Counted from the first letter of the stretch, positions 1-12,361 are shown. The stretch: DNA of 64,000 nucleotides from Glandiceps talaboti (GCF_964340395.1 NC_135571.1:2355611-2419610), one strand, 5' to 3'. Notes: a model not told the origin generated them from the letters alone. Translations and numbers: made by a program.

Positions 1-77
1 ACCTCAGAGTTCTTGAAACTAGTCCATGTCAACACATTACCACAACTCTCTGGAGCACATAAACTAGCTGACATAGC
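1..77 (-). CDS. Gene L exon 4 (partial): Cys-rich short module of pentraxin-like domain 1
   Basis: The acceptor is TTTCCCTAG at 78-79. The reading begins AMSASLCAPESCGNVLTWTS and runs off the left edge. It matches gene R exon 23238-23352 almost base for base, so only about the last 38 bp of the exon are missing. The C-x3-CGN-V-L-x-W pattern is the conserved second half of every unit in both genes. Confidence 0.85.
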
Positions 78-310
78 CTAGGGAAAGATAAATTAAGAAT
101 ATAAATATTTACTAAATTAGCAACTGGCCAAGATAACATTCGGGTATTCATATTATCTATTCCAAATGAAAATTCATCTGTGTTAGTAATCTATAGTATC
201 GAATTAAACTTTTGTTCCAAACACAGAATAGAGACGTAGGATAATAAAACAAACAGATAGATAGATAGACAGACATACAGACAAACACAAATACATACAA
301 ATACATAATT

Positions 311-363
<53 letters not shown>

Positions 364-3300
364 TTATTAAAGAGAAACAAAAACAGAGAAAGAAGGAGAA
401 TCTTACCTGTACGTCGGACGGATAGATTGCTTTGTTCCATATGCTGAATGAAGCCATCATTCCCTGAAACGAGTAGGTAGCACTGTGGAAGCTGCCACTG
501 CTAGAGGATAGCCGTTGTCCAAGAACAAGAAGTCCACCTCCCTCAATTCTTTGCCCACTTTTCAGATTTGTATTTGTGTATGTCAGACTGCCATCTTTGT
601 AGGCTTCATAACGACCGACTACGTTTGACCATGTGACGCATACATGATGCCACAAACCATACTCAATGGAAAGTGAAGTAGCGGCACCGTCTCCATTGTT
701 GACATTGAGGATAAGGTTATTGATACGACGTACGTACATAGAACCGGTATTTACGTTGTCAGTCATATAACTGAAGTAGGTTCGGTAGTTGTTCACTTTC
801 GCCTGAGTTTTAGCCCACCAACATGCACTGAATCTAGACATGGTTGGGATTTCACCTGAGTATTTTACGTAAGTGCTTGTCGTTCCTTCAAATTCCACCA
901 TCTTGTTCTTCAAATCACCATTATTACAGTTGACAGCTGGTAGAGGAGTGTCTTCATCTGAAGTAAGTAGAAACAAAAGAATTATTGCAAATTATCAGTT
1001 ATGTGTCTAAGCAAAAATGGTTAGTGTTATTTAGGAGGTCATTTTGAAAACTTGAGTGAGGGGTTTTCTTAAATTATGGTCATGAACTAGAATCCTGGTG
1101 ATTCAACAATTTAGTTTGAGTCACCGTTTAGTTTGGTATTAAGGGTCGCCCTGTTTATGAAATTAGCATAAGGCGGGGATCCTGTTTTCTAAAGTTTGAA
1201 GGGTCGGAAGTGTCATTGTGTTTTGTATTCTAGAGGGAGTTCCGTTATAAAATAAAGGTTCGTGACTAACGACGTCAAAATTAAATTCTAATTTTTTCAG
1301 AGATGATATGATTCGTTTGTCACGCACTGATGAGCTCTTTCAACTGTATATTTTAACCGTATATATAGAGCTTAGATCTGTTTCAAAGTATTGCATATCA
1401 AAAATATAGTCAAAGTCTATTCTCTAAATTGTGATGAAATACCTGGCATGTGGATATACTATGGGGTCATTAAGATTTTAAAATGAGTGATTGGAGTTAA
1501 CATGTTTGGGGTATCACTGAGAGGGGTTCAGATACTTCTTGTTTGTTTTGGCGCCGGTGGAAAGATCGACCTCACCCCGACTCAACCCGACTTCCCGGCC
1601 GCAGAAACTGACTGGTCCCTAATAATGTTTCCTGAAACGATTACAATGTACATGGTCTGCAATATTTACTATTCACAAAATTGAGTGACAACTGAATTTA
1701 GAACGTCGTTATGGCACCAAGTAAAAGGAATTGGAGTGTTTCTGTGGGTACATCGGTTAAAGTTTTGCGTGAGTATGTAATATTCAAACCTACCTCGTTT
1801 CATGGGACATTTCATCATGGCTTCCAGCATCTCTTCTCTTGACAACTCCCTGTCATAAACAGACATACATGTAATCATACCCTTGAAATATCTACCATCG
1901 CCGACACGTGCCCCCATACGTGCTTCATAATTGGTTGCAATCTCTGTTTTGCCAATATTTGAGCTGGACACTGTTTCATCTTCTTTCCAAAGTTTTGCTA
2001 AGCCAGTCTCGTAGTTGTAAGATGCGCCAACAAAGTTCCATTGGTTTTGTTTCAGAACGTTGGCGGCGAGATGCGCGGTGAACTGCATGTTTCTGCGGAC
2101 AAACCTAGCAAAGTGTTGTTGTGCTGTCGTCTGCCACATATGAGCACCCCAACCATCTCGCTTGAAGTTAAAGATGGGGCCATATGAGCCAGTTGGATAC
2201 ACGTATGCCAAAAGTGTTATGGAATACTTTGTATCGTACGAGCCGTCGTTGGGGAACTCGATAAACGAGTTTACATTCCCTGCAAATGTATATGCACCCT
2301 TGAGTGTACCATCAGCATTTGCATCCAAAGTGGCACCAGTGGCTTTACCATGGTTACCGTTACCAGATAAATCTTGTAATTTATCCTCATTATTAAGAGA
2401 CCAATATGCTACTGGTTTTGGAAGACCTGAAAATAATGAATTGAGATGCCATAATGCATTGCTTTGAACATTGGATTTAACTAAATGCCTTCCACAAGAG
2501 CACAATAATTGTTTGAACTCAAAATACTCATAATACAAAATACACCCCATACCCCCTAATTGGCAGTGCCAAACTATAAGGAATACCTGAAGATCGAGAA
2601 TTATGCAACTGAATAATCTAGACCACATGCAATCTGGTATCATCAACGTGTTCACCAAATTATGTCGAATTTAAAGTGTGTATTTTCATATCATTTACAA
2701 CCCATAATATGAAAAAGTAAAGCGTTTTCATGTACTACACAAATGCATAGCATCCAACAACTCGTAACGCCAAGAATACGTGTTTTCTGTATGTACCACA
2801 ATCGTTTATAGCATCTATATCAAGTGTAAAAGTATACTCAGTTTGTGTCATTTCCTAATTGACCACAATAGAATGGCTACAGGCTGGGCTTGTAAATAAA
2901 CAAATTGAAACAGTATACTTTTACACTTGATATGAATGCTATAAACGAGTATAGCACATAGAGAAAGTGGTTTACTTCAGTGTTACTCATTGTATAAAAA
3001 TGACTGATTTACATGAAAATATACACCAGTTAACCATATCAATGCATTCGACAGATTATATGAAACTTGAGGTATGCATTCTTAAAATATATCATACTAT
3101 TCACATACACATATTAGTAGCAATGGGGTAATGATTATATTACGTAAGACTAATTGATTATTCAAATGAAACGTTCATGCAAATGCCACATGCAACTCGC
3201 ACGGACACTGGAGTTAACATTTAACAAACACAACGCTACAAGTATCACGTGATACATCATAAGGTTGAGTGTAGCGCAAACTTCTACAGCGCCACCATCG

Positions 3301-4153
3301 GCTGTATTTTATAGTGTATTTATAAGCCAATACTATTACCTACTACCAATTTGAAAATAGAAAGACTATATCATCGTGATGTTCTCCACATTTGCGTGCA
3401 CACTATCAGTATCTATAGTTTGTTTTATGAAATTCGTCAAAGATAACCTTTTGTGAAACATTGTAAACATCGTGTTGGTTAATTTAAACTGTATAGTCTC
3501 TCTAGTTTGGTAGTACCATTTTTACTGGTTGAACCTGTGACTCGCTTGTCCTTGTAGAAAATTTAATCCATTATTGAATTTGAAAAAATCAACATAAAAT
3601 TATTGGAATGGGGAATGATTATAGTACATATTACGTAAGACTAGTTGATTATTCAAATGAAACTTTCACGCAAATGTCACGTGCAACGTTAATGAGCACT
3701 GGAATTAACGTTTAACAAACATTACGTAACAAGTGATAATTTACATTTGATGTTATATATAATATATACATTTCTACACATGGGTATTATAATAAAGACA
3801 TTGTGTGAGGTGGATGAATTACCAAGTTGAAATATCAAACAAGCTGAATAGTAAAAAGAGTGTAGCAGAGTCACAGATCCAGCTAGTAGAAGGCAATGCA
3901 TGGAAGTATCACGTGATACATCCATGGCGTAAGGAATGACCATCAGACTTCGCAGGCAACCTCTCTATGATGTTATTGAGTAAATATTACAGCACATTAT
4001 CCAAGGTTTTTATATACAGCGCCCCCTACCTATCGTACATTGTACAATATTTTGTATCAAAAAAATAATGTCCAACTGGTTTATTTACTGTACAATACAT
4101 CATCGTTTAAAGCCTATACTATAACACATACATACATACATACATACATACAT

Positions 4154-4184
<31 letters not shown>

Positions 4185-7100
4185 TATAAAGGGGTATTAG
4201 CGCCACAAGGTATGACACTAATAGATCAATATACGAAGAAATATGAAATTCTTCGAGGCAGGTCTCAAACCCATACCCACCCCTTTTAAATTAATTTGGA
4301 CAAAATTGGAAATGTTTCACACAGCACAATCATTTATTAGTAAGTAACGCTATGAATACAAAGTGCTGAGTGTGTATATTTGTCTCGAAAAGAACTATTT
4401 TTTCCACACTACATACGAAATATGTTACAAACTTTCGCTATCATATCAGTATCGTTAAGATTACTTGGCAAAATTAAAAAAATATCGGTATGCTGATACG
4501 CGCAAATATGATAGTAACAAAGGAAATGTGTCAAATAATTATTCGGGCACGACTACCAATAGAACATATTGTCAAATCGTTTGACCCTTCTTAATGAAAA
4601 TAAGTCCCAGAAAATAAGGAAAAACGAGAAAATAAAACAACACCCGCGGTGTAGCTCACAAGATTTAGGCCAAATAAAAAATTGTTTGGTTTCGGTTACC
4701 CGACCCCACCTAGTTTTTTTTCACGACGCCTACTTAGGTATTCGAGAAAATAGAAAATCGCAAATATTGTGTGAAGTTTCGCAAGAAATAGTGGATATGG
4801 AAACTGACATCAACTTAAAAAGACAATATAAAACTGTTCTTCCAATCTGTTATGGTTGTACATCTGATGAGAAGAAACATTGCGACCATGTGGAAAACAA
4901 CGGAAAACATAACTACCCGAACTAGACATTCACATATGAAAAAAATATTTATAAAATAACAATTCAAAAATCTACCTACCCACCTATTCTAAAATTGGGC
5001 GTAATCGGAATCACACAATTGTTTTATTAGGCCTTGATACAACACAAATCGCTTAAACAATGTCTTTATCTTCCTACGTTTTATCTTCCTACCATACGGT
5101 AACACTTCTCAATATTTCGAATGTAACTACGACTAAGTAACCTAGCTATTACTACTTCGAAATTTGAAACTATTACCCGTAGTACTATACTCTTGAAATA
5201 GATGCTATGATACTGGAAAGTGTCGTGAGAAATTTATATATTATAGTACCAAACCAGCCTTGCGCATACCCTATCCACACAGTGAAACTTTCTATATTTG
5301 GCGATACAAGGTAAATTTTCTATGAATATTCATATCAATAACACATAGTTATCATATATTTGAATACAGAACACTCATGAATATTTAGTGGTATTAAATT
5401 CGACATGGTATCCTCATTCCCGATGTCAAAAAGTGTGTAATAACTGCGTTTTTATTCTATATGGAAAATATCGGCAGATTTCGTTCATTTTAGTAGTATT
5501 ACGTTTCTTAGTGTGTCATTACTTCAGTAAGATTTGATGCTAAACTTAGATTAAATAATTAAATAACATTGACTGAGGTCACGTGAGCTGCATGATGGAA
5601 AATTCCACAGGATGACATTATTTTAGAATTCTCACCAATCAAAATTGATTTTAGTGTCACATGACAAAACTATTCTCGTGTGTTTTTCCGTAGATTTCTT
5701 TAACTGGTTGAGCTGCTTGCGTTTACATAAAATACTTAAACTCATAGTGTCTGTTTTGTTCGACTTCTTCAGTAAGCATAAAGTTGATCGAGTTGCATTG
5801 GCTGATGTATTCTAGCTCTACCAACTAAACATGAAGTCCTAACGACTTGTGTGGGCCCAAAGCTGTCGCCCTAAGACTTCCGGTCTATAACTACATTCAC
5901 AATAGGTGCAGTTTTTGCATTTTCAAATGTGATATTGAGAAGGCAAACAAAAAGATTTTATAAAAAAAGTACAACGTGAAGAGCTGGATTATATAAAAAA
6001 TTGGCAATGACATTGACGCTTGTTCAAATAAATTTGTCTATGTTAGCAATATGTTAAAGTGGCCATATGGATGAGGATTGGGTATATATTTTGGAATTTT
6101 AATTTATAAAACAATTTTATCATGGCTTCCTACTTGAAAAATCAATGTGAAACAACATACATATTGATTATACTTTTGCAATTTATTGAGTTACAAATAA
6201 GGACTTCGCATATGTTGTGTCACGTTGATTTGACAAGTAGGAAGCCATGATAAAAACTGTTTTATAAATTAAAATTCCAAAGTATATACCCAATCTTCAT
6301 CCATATGGCCACTTTAAGGTACTGCCAACCACGTGAATCACGTGATCTTATTTTTTTCCTACCATATGGAGATACATAACGACTTATCACTCAATTGTTA
6401 ACATACAGGGAATTACATTTAGTGAAATGTCTGGTTATTTCCGAAAAAAAATACAAAATCTTTAGCAAGTTACTAACTGAACAAGGAATTGGTAATAATT
6501 AAATTTAATACTGAATCAAGGGAAGAATAGAGATATTATTGGATTCTTTTATATCACAATTCATATATGATTTCAAATATTCGAATATGTTCGTGTCAGC
6601 CAAAGTTTAGATATATCCTGTCATTGGAGGTATGGGAAATACATAGAACCACTTTGGATAAAATTCATGGTAAACATTCAGTTTGCGACTGAAGTTTTAC
6701 GAGTAGGAAGTATATTTTCTTTTTCTGTGTACTTTGTATTTTATATTTTTTCAGTCAGACGTTTTTTAAAAACAAGAATATCATTTTTTTTAAAATCCTT
6801 GACTCCAAATTGTAATCCTAATCTGCCATGAGTCCTTGACGCCTTAAAGTGGATTAGGGATTTGGTATTTATTTATTTATTTTTTATTTTTAAAACAATT
6901 TTATCATAGCTTCCTACTTGAAAAAACAATATGAAATAACATATGCCAAGTCTTTGTTTGTAACAGAATATACTGCAAAAGATTGATAAATGTGTTAATG
7001 TTTGTTATCATACGTACAGTCAATAAGAAATCTTTTACGGTTGCAATTTATTGAGTAACATACATGGACTTGGCATATGTTGTTTCATGTTAATTTCTCA

Positions 7101-7543
7101 ATTAGGAAGCTATATATAATGATAAAATTGTTTCATAAATAAAAAATCATAATCCTCATTCATATGGACACTTTAAAGTAGGCAGGTCAAACAACAGAAG
7201 GGACTACACATTTGTACATCATCCGATAGAACTATAAACCTCTTACAACGAAGAATAAGTGAATTATTTGCTGTTTTCATACTATTGCAACAATATGGTT
7301 ACTACAGTAGACTACGTGACGTCGAGCAAAACTAACAAGAAATCACCAAAAACTTTCAACACACCAAATCTTTTGCAATATATTTAGAATAATAAAGATA
7401 TTAGTATTAATAAATACGCTAAAGTGTTAATATACAAAAGTACTTAAGTACAAAAGTTTCCTACCTTGGACTGCGGTTACAGTAGTAAAAAGCACCAAAG
7501 TTAGGACGCCAAGTCCAGACATGGTCCTTCCTTCTGCCATCAT
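1..7543 (-). CDS. Gene L: secreted LamG plus pentraxin-like protein, 5' part, runs off left edge
   Basis: Four exons are visible on the minus strand: 7465-7543 (signal peptide), 1794-2426 (LamG), 407-957 (pentraxin-like core) and 1-77 (start of the short module, cut by the window edge). All boundaries have GT donors and AG acceptors, and the phases (1, 1, 0) join into one open frame of about 446 codons. The gene is a mirror-image paralogue of gene R: by eye its LamG domain differs at about 9 of 211 residues and its first pentraxin-like domain at 3 of 184. Gene R continues with many more domains, so gene L probably does too, to the left. A secreted, multidomain lectin-like or matrix protein is inferred. 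It is not a pseudogene in the part seen: no stops, frameshifts or broken splice sites. Confidence 0.88.
311..363. repeat. (GACA)n microsatellite, gene L intron 3
   Basis: About 13 tetranucleotide units in the intron after the unit 1 core exon. The counterpart intron of gene R carries the complementary (TGTC)n, i.e. the same strand relative to the gene. Confidence 0.9.
407..957 (-). CDS. Gene L exon 3: pentraxin-like domain 1, core
   Basis: A 551-bp exon (phase 1 in, phase 0 out) carries a pentraxin-like jelly-roll. It has an N-terminal Cys (AVNCNNGD), the strand FSACWWAKT, the signature WHHVCVTWS, the hairpin YEAYKDGSLTY, the turn GGGLLVLGQR and the closing strand SFSIWNKAIYPSDVQ. The donor CAG|GTAAGA leads into an intron with a (GACA)n run. 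It differs from its gene R twin (21626-22176) by three residues. Confidence 0.9.
1794..2426 (-). CDS. Gene L exon 2: laminin-G-like (concanavalin A-like) domain
   Basis: A 633-bp exon (phase 1 to phase 1) encodes a single LamG_3-type jelly-roll domain. It starts GLPKPVAYWSLNNEDKLQD, followed by the family hallmark D-x-SGNGNHG. Later come the YSITLLAYVYP strand, the WNFVGASY strand and a C-terminal Cys pair (ITCMS and MKCP). Such domains bind carbohydrates or proteins in extracellular proteins. The acceptor is TTTTCAG and the donor CGAG|GTAGGT. The gene R copy at 20368-21000 has exactly the same length. Confidence 0.9.
3120..3560. repeat. Dispersed repeat in gene L intron 1, three related copies
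   Basis: Shared order of motifs: ATTACGTAAGACTA, ATTATTCAAATGAAAC, CATTTAACAAACA, then (A)TCACGTGATACAT. A second direct copy is at about 3600-3940 and an inverted one at about 18770-19080 in gene R intron 1. The far end reads CTCTCTAGTTTGGTAGTACC. One pair reflects the inverted duplication; the third is a local duplication. Confidence 0.65.
4127..4186. repeat. (CATA)n / (CACA)n microsatellite
   Basis: A run of CATA units ending in a short CA stretch, within gene L intron 1. Confidence 0.9.
6054..6317. mobile_element. Palindromic MITE, copy 1 (gene L intron 1)
   Basis: A 264-bp near-perfect hairpin. The left end TTAAAGTGGCCATATGGATG is mirrored by CATCCATATGGCCACTTTAA at the right end, with arms of about 110 bp around a short loop. 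Arms include CATGGCTTCCTACTTG and its complement. It has no coding capacity, typical of a foldback or MITE element. Confidence 0.8.
6844..7176. mobile_element. Palindromic MITE, copy 2 (gene L intron 1)
   Basis: A more decayed relative of 6054-6317: the ends TTAAAGTGG and CCTCATTCATATGGACACTTTAA, with arms containing AGCTTCCTACTTG and its complement and a shared ACTTGGCATATGTTGTTTCA stretch. The left end has lost the CATATGG core. Confidence 0.7.
7465..7543 (-). CDS. Gene L exon 1: signal peptide
   Basis: The exon encodes 26 codons plus one base: a short charged start (MMAEGRTMSG) and then a hydrophobic core (LGVLTLVLFTTVTAV) ending VQ|G, typical of a cleaved secretion signal. The start is the first ATG of an ATG-ATG pair (7543 and 7540). 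The second ATG matches the only one at this place in gene R, so either may be used. The donor is CAAG|GTAGG, phase 1. The exon lies about 40 bp downstream of a TATA box. Confidence 0.85.
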
Positions 7544-7581
7544 GGTGAATGGGAGAAGTGAAATTTAGGCTAATTTCATAC

Positions 7582-7590
7582 GTTTATATA
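7582..7590 (-). promoter_or_regulatory. Gene L TATA box
   Basis: The minus strand reads TATATAAAC, 39 bp upstream of the first ATG. The same nine bases sit in the same place in gene R, inside an alignable block (TATATAAACGTATGAAATTAG against TATATAAACTTCTGAAAATAG, quoted in part). Transcription probably starts about 30 bp downstream. Confidence 0.6.
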
Positions 7591-7710
7591 CATGTTTCCA
7601 AGATAAACTAAATATCTCATTTAAATATATTATTCACTGAACACTATTTCAGTGATACGTAATTTCTGATGTCAAAGGATGTTACATTTCATCAACACAT
7701 ATTTGTTTAA

Positions 7711-7718
7711 ATGCAAAT
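7711..7718 (-). promoter_or_regulatory. Gene L octamer motif (POU-type site)
   Basis: ATTTGCAT on the minus strand (ATGCAAAT on plus), about 170 bp upstream of the start. It is embedded in a block conserved with gene R (TTTGCATT/TAAACAAATATG and TTGATGAA). The consensus is that of POU/Oct factors; use here is inferred. Confidence 0.4.
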
Positions 7719-7968
7719 ATTTATGTATATGAATATGCAATGATATTAATTACTCCAATTTTAAATATGTTGTCAAATTTTCATGTGCAGCTGCCACTTA
7801 CAATTAACTAAAGGTATTTTCTGGTGCATCAGTTTCTGTCATTTTAAAGGAAACATTCCAGTCAACTTATAAAATATTTCAAAATTGAGTTATTCGCTCT
7901 TACTAATATTGCTTAGCAAGACTACTCAAAATGATTTATAGTAAATTAATTTTTGACTATGCCTTGTT

Positions 7969-8060
7969 TGGTTGGTTGTTTGGTTGATTCAATTGGTTGG
8001 TTGGTTCAATTGGTTGGTTGGTTGGTTGGTTGCTTGGTTGTTTGCTTGCTTGGATGGTTG
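7969..8060. repeat. (TTGG)n-rich imperfect repeat upstream of gene L
   Basis: Repeats of GGTTGGTT with TTGATTCAA interruptions. The inverted counterpart upstream of gene R is the CAACCAACC-type stretch at about 15780-15835, so the repeat predates the inverted duplication. Confidence 0.85.
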
Positions 8061-8257
8061 CTTAATAAGACTTTCGCTTGAGTCTGTTTTTGTACTCGTT
8101 TTTCTGTACTTTGGCGCATTGTGATAGTTATATGGAATGTGCTATGTAAGAAATTAGATTAGATTAGATTAGATTGCTTGTGTTCAGGGCCACCGACCCA
8201 AAAATTAGATCGACATAACCAAATGGAAGTAATTTTGACTTGTACACTAATCTGTCG

Positions 8258-8390
8258 TAATTTAATTTAATTTAATTCAATTCAATTAAATTCAATTCAA
8301 TTCTATTTAATTTAATTTAATTTAATTTAATTCAGTTTAATTTAATTTAATATAATCTAATCTAATCTAAGCTAATGTAACCATGAATCT
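8258..8390. repeat. (TTTAA)n pentamer repeat
   Basis: Imperfect TTTAA/TTCAA units over about 130 bp, ending in TAATC units. A (GATTA)n run lies just before it at about 8153-8175. Confidence 0.85.
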
Positions 8391-9254
8391 TATATATTGC
8401 ATTCTATAAAAAGAAATAACTTAAAGCGCTTCACAGAGCACACAAATTCTCAAGTACAATTCATGTAAAAAAAATAAAAAAAAAGGAGACAAAAGCCATG
8501 TTTTAAACTAGGTTTCCAGACATGATTTCCTGCCTTGAACACAGCTGCTGCTTCGCTAAGTTTGCTTCGCTAAGTTAGCAACTAACCAAGATATGGAGGA
8601 AAACCATGAAGGGCTTTGAATGTTAAGCATAGAATTTTGCATTTTGCACGGTGTTGTACTGGTATCAAGTGCAACATTTTAGCAGTAGGGTGATGTGCTA
8701 GCTCCTACACAGCGTTGTCGTAATAAAATCGACCTTCGCTACTTCCGGTCCAACTGTCTGAAATGAGTCTGCATACAGTGCAGTGGGGGCCATATTGGAT
8801 TGTGTCGTCAAACCATAGCATTCAAATACTAACGACAAACATCGTATTTAAGGGAAGATTAGTTCATAAACAATACAAATATGAATTACTATTTCTGTTT
8901 GGCGAAATTTCTATATCGAAAGAATTATTTGTTGGAATATATGTAAAGGAATGCTGGTCACAGGTTGACATACAACTAATTACGTTGTATATATAAATAC
9001 AATGCACTAGCTTTTGTTGGAATTCTGTAAAATAGTAATTGAACGGAATATATTTCAGAATTCAGCCAGTCTCGTTTATCAATAAATTACTTATTGTTGA
9101 TACAAGGAATGTTTTATGTTAAATATGTATTTTGAAAAAAAATAGCAAGCTTGTGACGTAAAGTCTGTGACAGGGTAAAAGTGGCCGCCGTTGAAGGCAG
9201 CGGCGTATATCACCGATGCGTAGGGGTCATGGGTGATGGTGATGTGGTTACATC

Positions 9255-9545
9255 CTTTTGAAGTTTCTTAATCCCATTAGATGACAAGCAGAACTGCAAA
9301 TTGTCCCAGTAATCATCACATGGTGACAAGGGCATCAAAGAGTTTCATAACAATTCACTCAATAGTTGCTTAATTACAATAGGTGATGAATTTGAATGTT
9401 TTCCAATCAACAGTTTGTGAGTACCAAAAAACGCCTCTGACCACGTTTTTGTCAACTGATCATGGATTGACTGATTCGGTATCAGGCGTCAACACATTTC
9501 GTTTTTATAACTGAATAAATTGCAAAAGGCTACAAAAGGAGTAAT
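9255..9545. repeat. Dispersed repeat, copy 1 (second copy 10618-10950)
   Basis: The two stretches share runs such as AATCCCATTAGATGACA, ACATGGTGACAAGGGC, GTTTTCCAATCAACAGTTTG and GATCATGGATTGACTGATTC in the same order. They are about 1.36 kb apart in direct orientation, and a shorter neighbour at 8539-8650 repeats the part just upstream of copy 2. This indicates duplicated old transposon sequence rather than a gene. Confidence 0.7.
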
Positions 9546-10488
9546 ATGTTTATTATGTAGCGTACAGTAACATTTTTTTCAATTGTTGCAATTTTTTAAG
9601 TTATACACACAAAATTTGTACAAGCTGTGTCACGTTATTTGTTATCCATATAGCATTTGATTTTGTTCTTCATGTATACAAGATATGAACAAGGCTGGTA
9701 CACACTATGTGTCGATACTTGCATTAACCTTACTTTTACATAAATATTTTGGAGCAAACATAATATTTTCACGGTACAAATTGCTAACATTTCCGTTTGT
9801 GAAACCGTAAAATGTGCCATCGATGATTGACAGTGTTATCATTAATTGTTGTAATGATGACAGTTTTTAGAGAAATATAACAATGTGACCAATTATTAAG
9901 TTACACAGATGTTCAATGATAGCCCACAAAGAATTACAATGTAATATTATACTAGATGGGAGCTGTGTGCCAGGTTTTCTTGTTTGAGAAAAGGCATTCC
10001 GGCAAACCAGAGCTTTTATTTCTTCCACGACACTGCGATAGCAGAAGTACCGAGTAGATGCGGTGGACGGTACCGTAAAAGAGGCAGTGGTTTTAACTTT
10101 ACGACGATGATATTAGATTACAAAACATTAGCAAAGTGACCACCAAATCGAAAAGATTATAGATTTGCAATTAGACGCATGATGTTTATAACTCCTTATA
10201 CGACTTTTTTGTTACAAATTACATAGATAATGCAGGGGTTGACAGTGGCAAGGCACATAAAATGCTGCACTTTATCTAACTGTGAAAATAACTATGTAAG
10301 AGTTTTGTTTCCCGTATCCCTCTTGTCGATGTCTCATCCGACAGACTGAGTGCTGTTGATTTGTGTTCACAGTAAGATAAAATGCATCATTTTATATGCT
10401 TTCACGCTATCATTGTTCTATTTTCTTTTAAAAAATAAGGTACACAACTTGAAAATCAACGTAGTAAGCGGAATTACCGAGGATGATA

Positions 10489-10698
10489 CTAGCATACCGG
10501 CAATAAATTTCGCTCCTTGATTTCCTGAGTTGAGCACGGCTGCTGTTTCGCTAAGTTAGCAACTAACCAAGATATGGAGGAAAACCGTGAAGGGCTTTCA
10601 ATGTTAAGCATAGCATTTTGAAGTTTCCTAATCCCATTAGATGACAGGATGAACTGCAAACTGTTACAGTAATCAACACATGGTGACAAGGGCCTCAA
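10489..10698 (-). pseudogene. Possible LINE reverse-transcriptase remnant
   Basis: The minus-strand reading includes VDYCNSL and, 14 residues on, KLQNA. This spacing recalls the DYCNSL...LQ..QNAAAR region of non-LTR reverse transcriptases. Downstream it loses any resemblance. Related fragments lie at 8539-8650 and 9255-9545 with the motif already decayed (DDYWDNL). This is a by-eye match and could be chance. Confidence 0.35.
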
Positions 10699-10957
10699 TG
10701 ACTTTTTAATTTAGGAAAATATAAATAGTTGCTTAATTACAATAAATAATGAATTGAATGTTTTCCAATCAACAGTTTGTGAGTGCAAAAAAAAAACGCT
10801 TTTAATTTTATTCATGCCCTTCTCAGCGAACATTGACCCTAACCACGTTTTTGTCAACTGATCATGGATTGACTGATTCGGTATCATCAGGCGTCAACAC
10901 ATTTCATTTTTGTAACTGGATAAATTACAAAAAGCTACAGAAGGAGGAATAAGTTTG

Positions 10958-11888
10958 TTATTGTCTTCTAACATCTGACACAATAGCATAGCATAGCATA
11001 GCATAGCATAGCGTAGCGTAGCGTAGCATAGCATTTCTATCTCTTTCTCTTAACTCCATTTCTCTATCTCTTTGCTCTCTTTCGATATCTCTTTCTCTTG
11101 CTAGAAACCTCAACTTTTCCTTTTCCAACTCTATTTTCGCTAACGCCAATGTTTGACCGTACACACAATACAATTATACAATCCAGGATACGTGAATGGC
11201 TATGTTTAGTTCTTTCCCGGACAAGCCCCCATTTTGTTACGAACCGAAAATTTAGAGAAGCCAAATAGCGCACAATCAAATACTTTCCCCACAACTTCCA
11301 GTCGAAACAACATACGGTCAAACACAGGACACTACACAGCATTACACTTAACAACTATGTTATTTAATTTCGTTGTAACGAAACAAAATATACTATAATA
11401 ATAAGTCTTGAAAGTGTACATGTATTACAGGGTTTACAAACTTATAAACTAAAAGGGTTCCAAATGTTCTATATATATCAAAATGTTCGGTTATCAAACT
11501 TGACTGGCGACTTGACTCGCGACTTTTAGTCTTACCGGTGGTGCACACAAACTGTTACCGAGTACAGAGCCCAGGACGGCGAGTTCGTTGAGTGTTGAAG
11601 GCGGCTACGTGGGACAAACTTCTACTCACGGTTCCTCCGTTGTACCGAACGGTCCTCGAAGTATTTATCTCCAAACTTTGACGTCAATGTCCGCACCATT
11701 CATATCATACGTCAGGGTCCGCTTACTCTCAGCAATGTCCAACTTTACAGGAGAACGACACTTCTCCGGACAGCTACAGTGAAGACGGACCTCCCTTGAC
11801 GAAACCACTGAGAAAACTTCAGGAACGAGCCGTGGACTGCCTCAACTCAGTAGGTGAATACACCTGGTCATTAAAATAATGCGTAACA
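10958..11888 (-). mobile_element. LTR retrotransposon relic (LTR, primer-binding site, gag-like fragment)
   Basis: On the minus strand a 654-bp LTR-like block (11888 down to 11235) begins TGTTACGC and ends CGTAACA, i.e. TG...CA with short inverted ends. Three bases later comes TGGGGGCTTGTCCGGGAA (11231-11214), which matches the known tRNA-Pro primer-binding site at 16 of 18 positions. Below that is a highly charged coiled-coil-like stretch (IELEKEKLRFLARERDIERE), as in gag-like proteins, dissolving into an ATGCT pentamer run. The pol region and second LTR are missing, so this is a dead fragment. Confidence 0.6.
10985..11033. repeat. (AGCAT)n pentamer repeat
   Basis: About nine units of AGCAT/AGCGT, directly at the broken 3' end of the LTR element's gag-like stretch. 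Confidence 0.9.
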
Positions 11889-12361
11889 AATAAGACAGGT
11901 GGTTTAGGAACCAACCAATAAATAGTCTCTATCATCACAACATACAATAACAAACTTTTCAATTGTTGCAGTTTATTGAGTTACGTCATAGTACAATTAC
12001 CTGGAATACACTTACTCTGTGTGAAGTGGATGTACCTGCCGTTGGTGGACCCACCCCTGAACCTGTCTGTGCTACATTGAAATACGCCACACCTACTCTT
12101 GAACCAGTAACAACTACTGTCGAACGTAAGTTGCTCAATTTGGTTTCAATGTTGCCTCTAAATGGCATTTAAGAAATCCACTATCTTGCTATTGAAACTG
12201 TTATATAGAATACATTAGTTACACCTTGTGCAGCTTTAATACCCGTGTACCAAATGTACAGTTCATCTACTTGGGAAGAACTGTAACGCAAATCGATGGA
12301 AACGCGTATAAAAATTACCTCACTGCAGTACCAATAGCACTAATAGATAAGCTTGCATATG

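Larger units (their letters stand above)
2427..7464 (-). other. Gene L intron 1
   Basis: 5.04 kb between signal-peptide and LamG exons. It holds two copies of the 3120-3560 repeat, a (CATA)n run at 4127-4186, a block at about 4560-5050 that recurs inverted at 13830-14230, two palindromic MITEs, and segments (5270-5700) alignable with gene R intron 1 at 17690-17950. No exon or RNA gene is recognised. Confidence 0.7.

Noticed and set aside
2162-2467. Open frame opposite the LamG exon of gene L (also 20354-20632 opposite gene R)
   Set aside because: Antisense shadow of a strongly conserved LamG coding exon.
4569-4925. 118-codon open frame in gene L intron 1
   Set aside because: It overlaps a block that recurs inverted at 13830-14230 without keeping the frame; the composition is not protein-like and no family is recognised.
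11588-11782. 64-codon open frame between the genes
   Set aside because: It lies inside the putative LTR and has no family resemblance.
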